Positions 1 through 6,442 of a DNA stretch of 26,124 bases are shown here, in pieces (the first letter of the stretch is position 1; every line of letters begins with the position of its first letter). The notes under the pieces were generated by a model. The model did not search any database. It had not been told where the DNA came from and saw only the letters and a program-made list of their open reading frames with translations. The position numbers and the translations under genes were made by a program. The stretch is from an uncultured Eubacteriales bacterium (lineage in GTDB: Bacteria > Bacillota > Clostridia > Christensenellales > Borkfalkiaceae), in NCBI GenBank assembly GCA_905210545.1, contig CAJLXC010000017.1:1-26124 (forward strand), in the 5' to 3' direction.

Positions 1-26
1 GTTATGTTATGTTAAGGAAGAGGATT

Positions 27-185
27 ATGAAATTTTTAAAGCAGTTTTTAAAGCGGCAGTTTATAAAGCGAAAAATTTTCAAAACCGTCCGGATTTTTAA
101 GTTATTAAAGCTTTCACGACCGTCTGAGTTATCTCGGACGGCGTTCGGGTTGGTTTTCGGGCGGCGGGGCGACGTCGGATTTTGA
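27..185 (+). CDS. Possible small basic protein (52 aa), unproven
   Basis: A short ATG reading frame follows a good purine-rich ribosome site (AAGGAAGAGG, 4 bases before the ATG). Its first 33 residues are almost only Lys/Arg and Phe/Leu/Ile, as in MKFLKQFLKRQFIKRK, partly because the DNA is an imperfect tandem repeat around TTTTTAAAGC. The second half overlaps, antisense, the 3' end of the leftward transporter gene, so that part of the protein may be accidental. I do not recognise it. An amphipathic cationic peptide is possible, but a chance frame in A/T-rich repeat DNA is at least as likely. Confidence 0.2.
   Translation: MKFLKQFLKRQFIKRKIFKTVRIFKLLKLSRPSELSRTAFGLVFGRRGDVGF
120..141 (-). 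terminator. Hairpin over the transporter stop codon, possible terminator
   Basis: CCGTC and GAG pair with CTC and GACGG around a four-base loop, with one mismatch between the two helices. The structure spans the TAA stop of the leftward transporter gene. No T tract follows directly on the minus strand, so it may protect the mRNA 3' end rather than terminate. Confidence 0.3.
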
Positions 186-1067
186 ACGCTTTTCGGAGCG
201 GAAAGTTTCTGCGGAAGCGAGAACCGTACCCGCGATCATTATTCCGAACGCAATGAAAAATCGTGCGGAAAAACTTTCTTTCAAGAATATTGCGGAGAAA
301 GCCGCGCCTATAAACGGAGCTATGGCGTAGTACGCGCTCGTTTTAGCCGCGCCGAGCGTTTTCTGCGCGGTAACGTAAAGGGTTATGCTGAGTCCGTAAG
401 CTACGAATCCGAGCAGGGCGGAGTATAAAACGTATTCCGCTTTCGGGAACGTTTCTCCCGCAATAAGCGCGACTACTATCGAACCGCAACCGGAACAAAT
501 TCCTTTTACGGTCACTATTTCGCACGCGTTTTTATCGGATATTTTTCTCGTACAGTTATTCTCTAATCCCCAACAGCTTGCGGCGGCGATAACGAGAAGC
601 GAGCCGCCTGAAAAAGTAAATGCGGAAACGTTTTCAAAAGAGAGAACCGCCCCTGCCGCCGAGATAAGTATTATCGCCGCCCACAACAGTCATGACACCT
701 TTTCTTTGAAAAACACGAGCGCGATAACGGTAGTTGTGACGATTTCGAAATTATTTAAAAGCGAAGCGTTTGCGGCGGCTGAGGTTTTAAGTCCGAGCAT
801 CAGCAAAACGGGAGCGGCGACGTCTAAAACCACCATAAGAACGGTATAGGGGAGATCGCTCTTGCCGAGTTTGCATTCTTTAGGGACGTTCTTTCTTTTG
901 AAGGCGTAAATCGCGCCGATTCCGACTCCTGCGCCGAGATACAAAAATCCCGCAAGCATAGCGGGCGATACGTTTTTTAAAAGGATTTTGGAAAACGGAA
1001 CGTTAAGCGCGTAAAACGCGGCGGCGAGTATCGCGCATAAAACGGATATAGTGCGAAAATTTTTCAT
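129..1067 (-). pseudogene. EamA/DMT family transporter, interrupted by an in-frame TGA
   Basis: An inner-membrane transporter of the drug/metabolite superfamily, with two EamA halves and about ten hydrophobic helices; its substrate is unknown. The first half (125 codons, start 1067) ends in FFKEKVS. A TGA at 690-692 follows, and the same frame then continues LLWAAIILI with the full second half, including the conserved-looking CWGLENNCTRKIS stretch. One sense codon at the TGA would give about 311 residues, the normal family length. AGA, CGA or GGA each become TGA by a single change, so a recent nonsense mutation or a sequencing error fits best. TGA is a normal stop elsewhere in the window, so it is not recoded. 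A TTG at 684-686 could in principle restart the second half. The ATG sits one base after the stop of the upstream DeoR gene and has no clear ribosome site of its own, which suggests translational coupling. Confidence 0.8.
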
Positions 1068-1068
1068 T

Positions 1069-1845
1069 TCAGTAGTTGGTCGTTTCGGGGGTGATAAGCT
1101 TTATTCCCGCTTCCTTTATTTTTTCAAGATATGGCGGCGCCGGCATTTTGTCGGTAACGAGATAGTCAATTTCGTCAAACGTAAAGTCCACGCACATAAA
1201 AGTCTTGCCGAACTTTGTGGAATCGCAAAGCATCGCGATTTTAGACGAGTTGCTTTTCATTCTGCGCTTTAATTTGGATTGTTCTATATCCGCGTCCGTA
1301 AAGCCCGCAAAAATATCCGCGCCGGAACACGAAACAAGCGTTATGTCCGCACGGATACGCGAAATATAGTCTATCGTATCGGAACCCGTTATCGAGTTGG
1401 AGTGATTCTGAATCCGCCCGCCGGCGAGATAGCTTTTTATATTGTTCGTCTGAGAAAGCAAAAGCGCGTTTCTTATCCCGATGGTGGTGACGGAAAGGTA
1501 TTTGAAATTGTTTAAAAGCGGAATTATAAAACCCGTTGTAGAAGACGAATCGAGAAAAACCGAGTCGCCGTTTTTTACGAGCTTATAGGCGAGCGCGGCT
1601 ATCGTTTTTTTCGCCGCGGTGTTTTCGTTTTCCCGCACGGAAAACGCCGATTCTTCCGCCCGAGAAGAAAAAGCTATCGCTCCGCCGTGTGAGCGTTTGA
1701 TCAAACCGCTTTTTTCCATTGCGGCAAGGTCGCGCCTTATCGTCGCGCCGGAAACGAAAAATTCCTGCGCCAGCTCGTCTACCGTAACCGACCTTTTTTT
1801 ATTGATAAATTCAAGGATTTCTTCTTGTCTTTCGGTCGTAAACAT
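1069..1845 (-). CDS. DeoR/GlpR family transcriptional regulator
   Basis: A 258-residue repressor of sugar metabolism type. Residues 1-55 form the winged helix-turn-helix, with the family signature ERQEEILEFI, recognition region VSGATIRRDL and then KRSHGGA. The rest is the DeoR sensor domain, which in this family binds phosphorylated sugars; the phosphate-binding loop reads DSSSTTG and a second conserved segment reads SCSGAD. I chose the ATG at 1845 because family members begin at the ERQEEI segment and AAAGGA lies upstream. A start at 1890 would add 15 unlikely residues and lie close to the predicted transcription start. It is the first gene of a leftward operon with the transporter and is divergent from the zinc dehydrogenase at 2019, its most likely target. 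The inducer cannot be read from sequence. Confidence 0.92.
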   Translation of the reverse strand: MFTTERQEEILEFINKKRSVTVDELAQEFFVSGATIRRDLAAMEKSGLIKRSHGGAIAFSSRAEESAFSVRENENTAAKKTIAALAYKLVKNGDSVFLDSSSTTGFIIPLLNNFKYLSVTTIGIRNALLLSQTNNIKSYLAGGRIQNHSNSITGSDTIDYISRIRADITLVSCSGADIFAGFTDADIEQSKLKRRMKSNSSKIAMLCDSTKFGKTFMCVDFTFDEIDYLVTDKMPAPPYLEKIKEAGIKLITPETTNY

Positions 1846-1890
1846 TCTTTTTGTCTGTCCTTTCGCAACACTTTGCGGGTAGTTGCGCAT

Positions 1891-1916
1891 TTATGATTAT
1901 TTATGATTATATGATA
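1891..1916. promoter_or_regulatory. Tandem 10-bp repeat, candidate DeoR operator
   Basis: TTATGATTAT occurs twice back to back (1891-1900 and 1901-1910), followed by a partial third copy, ATGATA. The array lies in the divergent intergenic region. It runs from the -10 box of the regulator promoter into its transcribed leader, where a bound repressor would block the regulator's own transcription. DeoR-family proteins often bind directly repeated sites. Assignment to this regulator is inference. Confidence 0.45.
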
Positions 1917-1939
1917 GCACAAAAAAATTTATTTTGCAA
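1911..1939 (-). promoter_or_regulatory. Sigma-A-type promoter for the DeoR-transporter operon
   Basis: On the minus strand, -35 TTGCAA (1934-1939) and -10 TATCAT (1911-1916) are separated by exactly 17 bases. The predicted start near 1904 leaves about 59 bases of leader before the DeoR ATG. Confidence 0.65.
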
Positions 1940-1954
1940 CTTGTTTATAACGTG

Positions 1955-1983
1955 GTGATAAAATACTTTTTATATGTTATACT
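1955..1983 (+). promoter_or_regulatory. Sigma-A-type promoter for the dehydrogenase-PDH operon
   Basis: -35 GTGATA (1955-1960), a 17-base spacer, and -10 TATACT (1978-1983). An alternative overlapping pair is TTGTTT (1941-1946) with TACTTT at the same spacing. The start would be near 1990, about 30 bases before the ATG, with AGGAGG at 2003-2008 inside the leader. Confidence 0.6.
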
Positions 1984-2018
1984 TAAATACGAAAGTAATA
2001 GTAGGAGGAGAATATTCA

Positions 2019-3290
2019 ATGAAAACAAAAGCAGTCAGATTATACGGAGTAAACGACCTTCGTCTGGAAGAATTCGAGCTTCCCGAAATAAAAGACGACG
2101 AGATTCTTGCGAGAGTCGTTTCCGACAGTATATGTATGTCTTCTTTTAAAGCCGCGGAACAAGGCGCGGCACACAAAAGAGTTCCGGACGACGTTGCCGA
2201 AAACCCCGTTATCATAGGTCACGAATTTTGCGGCGATATTATCAAGGTCGGCGCGAAATGGAAAGGCAAGTATAAAGAAGGGGGCAAGTTCGGTATTCAG
2301 CCGGCAATCGATTATAAACCCGTTATGAACGGTCTGGGCGCGCCGGGATATTCTTATAAATATATCGGCGGCGATTCTCAATACGTTATAATCCCCAACG
2401 AGGTTATGGAAAAGGATTGTCTTATTCCTTACGACGGAGAAAGTTATTTCAAAGCCTCGCTCGCAGAACCCATGTCCTGCATAATAGCGGGTTATCACGA
2501 GAACTTCCACAGCAAATACGAAAACCACACCCACGAAATGGGTATTAAAGAAGGCGGCGCGGTGGCGATTCTTGCGGGCGTAGGACCTATGGGACTCGGT
2601 TGCGTTGATTACGGTATTCACGGCGACAGAAAACCGTCGCTTATGGTCGTTACCGATATAGATCAGACAAGGCTTGACAGAGCGGCTTCGCTTCTCACCG
2701 TAGAAGAAGCGGCAAAAAACGGCGTAAAGCTCGTTTACGTGAACACTTCTTCCATCGCCGACCCCGTAGCTTATATGAAAGAGCTTAACGGCGGCAAGGG
2801 TTTTGACGACGTGTTCGTTTACGCGCCCGTTTCCGCGCTTGTAGAGCAGGGCGACGCGCTGCTTGGCGATTACGGCTGCCTTAACTTCTTTGCGGGTCCT
2901 ATGAACCACGATTTCTCTGCAAAATTCAACTTCTACGACGTGCATTACGCGTTCCACAGAATCACGGGTACGTCCGGCGGAAACAAGAGCGATTTGAGAG
3001 AAGCGTTAAAGCTTGCGGGCGAAGGCAGAATCAATCCGTCCATAATGATTTCACACGTAGGCGGACTTGACAGCGTTGTGGAAACCACGCTTAACCTTCC
3101 CAACATCAAGGGCGCAAAGAAGCTCGTTTACACGCACGTTTCCATGCCTATGACCGCTATCGCGGATTTTGAAGAAAAAGGCAAAACCGATCCGTTCTTT
3201 AAGGATCTTGCGGATATCTGTAAAAAGCATAACGGAATCTGGTCGGATGAAGCGGAAAAATATCTGCTCGCCCACGCGAAGAAAATTTAA
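2019..3290 (+). CDS. Zinc-dependent alcohol dehydrogenase, L-sorbose-1-phosphate reductase (SorE)-like
   Basis: A 423-residue cytosolic enzyme of the medium-chain dehydrogenase family, which oxidises or reduces sugar alcohols or sugar phosphates with NAD(P). The N-terminal domain has the catalytic zinc ligands Cys39 (SDSICMSS) and His68-Glu69 (GHEFCG), and the EPMSC segment supplies a further conserved Glu. The Rossmann domain has GVGPMG. The usual four-cysteine structural zinc loop after about residue 90 is absent. The N-terminal wording, with KAAEQG and HKRVPDDVAENP, resembles what I recall of SorE-type reductases; the exact substrate is not certain. I chose the ATG at 2019 over the upstream frame extension because AGGAGG lies 10 bases before it. 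It heads the operon with the 2-oxo acid dehydrogenase genes, 29 bases before E2, and is divergent from the DeoR regulator, which suggests sugar-phosphate control. Confidence 0.85.
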   Translation: MKTKAVRLYGVNDLRLEEFELPEIKDDEILARVVSDSICMSSFKAAEQGAAHKRVPDDVAENPVIIGHEFCGDIIKVGAKWKGKYKEGGKFGIQPAIDYKPVMNGLGAPGYSYKYIGGDSQYVIIPNEVMEKDCLIPYDGESYFKASLAEPMSCIIAGYHENFHSKYENHTHEMGIKEGGAVAILAGVGPMGLGCVDYGIHGDRKPSLMVVTDIDQTRLDRAASLLTVEEAAKNGVKLVYVNTSSIADPVAYMKELNGGKGFDDVFVYAPVSALVEQGDALLGDYGCLNFFAGPMNHDFSAKFNFYDVHYAFHRITGTSGGNKSDLREALKLAGEGRINPSIMISHVGGLDSVVETTLNLPNIKGAKKLVYTHVSMPMTAIADFEEKGKTDPFFKDLADICKKHNGIWSDEAEKYLLAHAKKI

Positions 3291-3319
3291 CCACGAAAAC
3301 ATTAACAAGGAGATAATAA

Positions 3320-4954
3320 ATGGCAAATCCGGTATTGATGCCCAAGCAGGGCATTACGGTAGAGAGTTGTATTCTCACCAAATGGAACGTTAAAGTCGGA
3401 GATAAGGTTAAAAAAGGCGACGTCCTGTTTTCCTTTGAGACCGATAAATCTTCTATAGATTTCGTTTCCGAAACAGACGGCGAAGTTCTCGCGACGTTCT
3501 TTAACGAAGGCGACGAAGTTCCCGTTCTTACCAACGTTATGGTAATAGGCAATAAGGGCGAAGACGTTTCTTCGTTCGCGCCCGCAGGCGCGGCTGCTCC
3601 CAAAGCGGAAGAAGTCAAAGCCGCAGCTCCCGCAGCGCCCGCGGCGGAGAAGGTTATTCCCGCGGACATAAAAGCTACGCCCGTAACTATGCCCAAATCG
3701 GGTATCACGGTAGAAAGCTGTATTCTTACCAAATGGAACGTTAAGGTAGGAGATAAGGTCAAAAAAGGCGACGTTCTTTATTCTTACGAAACGGACAAGT
3801 CTTCTTTCGACGCGGAAGCGGAAACAGACGGCGAAGTTCTCGCGACGTTCTGGAACGAGGGCGACGAAGTTCCCGTCGGTGAAAACGTCCTCGCGATAGG
3901 CGAACACGGCGTAGACGCTTCTTGTTTCGCGCCCGGCGGCGCGGCTGCTCCCAAAGCGGAAGAAGTCAAAACCGCTCCCGTGGCTGCCGCGGCTCAAAAA
4001 GCGGAAGCAACCGTCTCCGCACCCGTATCGGACAACGGCAGAATATTCGTTTCTCCGAGAGCAAAACACCTTGCGGAAAAGCTCGGCGTTGATTTAAGAA
4101 CCGCCGCGCCCACAGGTCCCAAGGGCAGAATTATAGAAAAAGACGTGAGGGAGGCGAGCGTTAATCCGCGCGAAATCGCGCCTGCGGCTGCCGCAGAAAG
4201 CGTTGCCGCTCCGAGCGCAGCCGAAACCGCGGACATTCGTTCTTATAAAGACGAAAAAATGTCCAACATCAGAAAGGTTATCGCCAAGAATATGGTTGCA
4301 AGTCTTTCCACGATGGCGCAGCTCACGCACAACATTTCTTTCGACTGCACGAACATTATGGCGTTCAGAAAATATCTTAAAGACAATGCGGAAAAGCTTA
4401 AGCTTCCCAACATCACGGTAAACAACATAATCGTTTACGCGGTGTCGAGAGTCATCAAAAAACACAGAGACCTCAACGCTAATCTCATAAACGGCGATAC
4501 GATGCGCTATTTCGATCACGTTAATATGGGCATCGCGACCGATACGCCGCGCGGACTGCTCGTTCCCACGCTGTTCGGCGCGGATCTTATGTCCTTGTCC
4601 GAAATAGCGGCAAAGAGCAAAAAGCTTTCTCAGGACGCGATAGACGGCAAACTTTCTCCCGATCTTCTTTCCGGCGGCAGCTTTACGGTAAGCAACGTCG
4701 GCACGATGGGAATAGAAAGCTTTACGCCCGTAGTCAATCCGCCCCAGACCGGCATTCTCGGCGTATGCACGCTCGAAACGAGAGTTAAGCTCGGCGCGCA
4801 CGGAGAGGTTATTCCTTACACGGCGATGAACCTTTCGCTTTCTTACGACCACAGAGCGTTAGACGGCGCGCCCGCTTCGAGATTCCTTAAAGAACTCAAA
4901 GAATATCTCGAAAACTTCAGTCTTAATCTTCTTGCCGATTCAAAGGCAATCTGA
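3320..4954 (+). CDS. 2-oxo acid dehydrogenase E2, dihydrolipoamide acyltransferase with two lipoyl domains
   Basis: A 544-residue core subunit of a pyruvate dehydrogenase-type complex, which moves the acyl group from lipoate to CoA. Domain order: lipoyl domain 1 (about 1-80, lipoylated Lys43 in ETDKSS), an Ala/Pro-rich linker, lipoyl domain 2 (about 120-200, Lys160 in ETDKSS), a second linker, the peripheral subunit-binding domain (about 241-277, VSPRAKHLAEKLGVD and GPKGRI), then the catalytic domain from about 305 to the end, with DHRALDG (His511, Asp515). All key residues are present. AAGGAG precedes the ATG by a normal distance. It lies between the SorE-like dehydrogenase and E3 in one operon. 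Pyruvate is the likeliest substrate; acetoin or branched-chain oxo acids cannot be excluded. Confidence 0.95.
   Translation: MANPVLMPKQGITVESCILTKWNVKVGDKVKKGDVLFSFETDKSSIDFVSETDGEVLATFFNEGDEVPVLTNVMVIGNKGEDVSSFAPAGAAAPKAEEVKAAAPAAPAAEKVIPADIKATPVTMPKSGITVESCILTKWNVKVGDKVKKGDVLYSYETDKSSFDAEAETDGEVLATFWNEGDEVPVGENVLAIGEHGVDASCFAPGGAAAPKAEEVKTAPVAAAAQKAEATVSAPVSDNGRIFVSPRAKHLAEKLGVDLRTAAPTGPKGRIIEKDVREASVNPREIAPAAAAESVAAPSAAETADIRSYKDEKMSNIRKVIAKNMVASLSTMAQLTHNISFDCTNIMAFRKYLKDNAEKLKLPNITVNNIIVYAVSRVIKKHRDLNANLINGDTMRYFDHVNMGIATDTPRGLLVPTLFGADLMSLSEIAAKSKKLSQDAIDGKLSPDLLSGGSFTVSNVGTMGIESFTPVVNPPQTGILGVCTLETRVKLGAHGEVIPYTAMNLSLSYDHRALDGAPASRFLKELKEYLENFSLNLLADSKAI
3329..3970 (+). repeat. Tandem duplication of lipoyl domain plus linker inside the E2 gene
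   Basis: Two copies, about 3329-3619 and 3680-3970, lie 351 bases apart. Both proteins share GITVESCILTKWNVKVGDKV and the linker AAAPKAEEVK. The DNA differs mainly at third codon positions in the core, and more in the distal part of the domain. This is an intragenic domain duplication. Confidence 0.9.
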
Positions 4955-4992
4955 CGATTCAGCATAAACCTTATAAAGGAGAATAAAACGAA

Positions 4993-6360
4993 ATGGTTTA
5001 CGATCTTATAGTAATAGGCGGCGGCCCCGCAGGTTATCTCGCGGCGGAACGCGCAGGACACGCGGGACTCAACGTTCTCGTGATAGAAAAAAGAGAATTC
5101 GGCGGCGTTTGCCTTAACGAAGGCTGCGTTCCTTCCAAAACCTTCCTTAATTCCGCAAAAGTAGTCGATTACGCTAATCACGCGGCGAATTACGGCGTTA
5201 AAGTAGAGGGCAAAGCGGTAGTCGATCAGAAAGCCGTCGTAGAAAGAAAGAACGGCGTCGTTAAAATGCTCGTTTCGGGCGTTAAAGCGGGGTTAAAGAA
5301 AAACAAAGTCACCACCAAGGTTGCGGAAGCTTTTATAGAAGGCAAGTGTGCGGAGGGTTTTTCCGTCAAAGCGGGCGACGAAAAATTCGTTGCGAAACGT
5401 TTGCTTATAGCAACCGGTTCCGCGCCGGTAGTTCCGCCCATTCCGGGACTTAAAGAAGAACTCGCTTCGGGACTCGTTCTTACCAACCGCGAAATACTCG
5501 ATTTGCAGGAAATCCCCAAAACGCTCGTCGTGATAGGCGGCGGCGTAATCGGTCTTGAAATGGCAAGCTATTTCTCTTCCGTCGGCAGCAAGGTCGTCGT
5601 CGTGGAAATGCTCGACAAAATCGCAGGGCCTACCGAAAAAGAGGTTTCCGCTATTTTACAGAAATCGCTCGAAAGAAAGGGCGTCGTGTTCAATCTCGGC
5701 TGCAAGGTTACCGGCATAGAAAAAGACGGCGTAGTCTTTGAGAGAAACGGCAAGTCCGAAAAGGTGAAAGCCGATAAAATTCTTCTTTCCATCGGCAGAC
5801 GCGCGGTAACTAAAGACATCGGTCTCGAAAATATCGGCGTAAACACCGAACGCGGCGCAATCGTTACCGACGACCGCATGATGACCAACGTTGCCAACGT
5901 TTATGCGACGGGCGACGTGAACGGCAAAATAATGCTCGCGCACACCGCTTACAGAGAGTCGGAGGTTGCCGTCAACAATATGCTCGGCAAAAAGGATCTT
6001 ATGCGTTATAACGTGATACCTTCCGTCATCTACACCAACCCCGAAGTCGGCTCGGTAGGAGAAACGGAAGAGAGTGCGAAAGCGAAGGGAATTGACGTTA
6101 AAGTCGTTTCTATTCCCATGACTTATTCCGGCAGATATATTGCGGAAAACACCGTTTTAGACGGAATATGCAAGCTCGTCGTCAACAAAAAGACCAACAC
6201 GCTTATCGGCGCGCATATCATCGGTTCTTACGCGGGTGAATTCATCGTTGCGGTTTCCGCGATGATAGATCTCGAAGTGGATATAGAGAACATCAAAAAA
6301 CTCGTGTTCCCGCATCCGACCGTTTGCGAAATCGTAAGAGAAGCGATTTTCCAGATTTAA
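4993..6360 (+). CDS. lpdA: Dihydrolipoamide dehydrogenase (E3)
   Basis: A 455-residue flavoprotein that reoxidises the dihydrolipoyl groups of E2 and reduces NAD+. The FAD-binding motif IGGGPAG is near the N terminus and the redox disulfide is Cys40/Cys45 in GGVCLNEGCVPSK. The NAD-binding motif VVIGGGVIGLE, the second FAD motif YATGDVNG and the C-terminal acid/base pair His441/Glu446 in FPHPTVCE are all present. There is no N-terminal lipoyl domain, unlike some Clostridia E3 proteins. AAAGGAG lies before the ATG, and the gene starts 38 bases after E2 in the same operon. Confidence 0.95.
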   Translation: MVYDLIVIGGGPAGYLAAERAGHAGLNVLVIEKREFGGVCLNEGCVPSKTFLNSAKVVDYANHAANYGVKVEGKAVVDQKAVVERKNGVVKMLVSGVKAGLKKNKVTTKVAEAFIEGKCAEGFSVKAGDEKFVAKRLLIATGSAPVVPPIPGLKEELASGLVLTNREILDLQEIPKTLVVIGGGVIGLEMASYFSSVGSKVVVVEMLDKIAGPTEKEVSAILQKSLERKGVVFNLGCKVTGIEKDGVVFERNGKSEKVKADKILLSIGRRAVTKDIGLENIGVNTERGAIVTDDRMMTNVANVYATGDVNGKIMLAHTAYRESEVAVNNMLGKKDLMRYNVIPSVIYTNPEVGSVGETEESAKAKGIDVKVVSIPMTYSGRYIAENTVLDGICKLVVNKKTNTLIGAHIIGSYAGEFIVAVSAMIDLEVDIENIKKLVFPHPTVCEIVREAIFQI

Positions 6361-6370
6361 CGGCAACCGC

Positions 6371-6392
6371 GCGGCAGGACGAGTCTTGCCGC
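6371..6392 (+). other. Stable stem-loop between E3 and E1 genes
   Basis: GCGGCAGGA pairs with TCTTGCCGC (one G-U pair) around a loop of four, in the 82-base gap between E3 and E1. No T tract follows, so it is not a plain intrinsic terminator. A role in mRNA processing, stability or unequal E3/E1 expression is inference. Confidence 0.5.
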
Positions 6393-6442
6393 CGCAACAA
6401 CCCATTTTAATTCAAAAAAAGATAACAGGAGAAAATATAAAA

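Noticed and set aside
690..692. TGA read as selenocysteine or tryptophan
   Set aside because: Other genes here end in TGA, the aligned family position is not a Cys or Trp site, and I see no selenocysteine insertion hairpin.
2040..2957. Long open frame on the minus strand opposite the zinc dehydrogenase
   Set aside because: It is a shadow: the plus-strand protein has clear motifs, while the antisense product is Arg/His/Phe/Val-rich with no family features. The same applies to the long frames opposite the PDH, E1 and rpsB-tsf genes.
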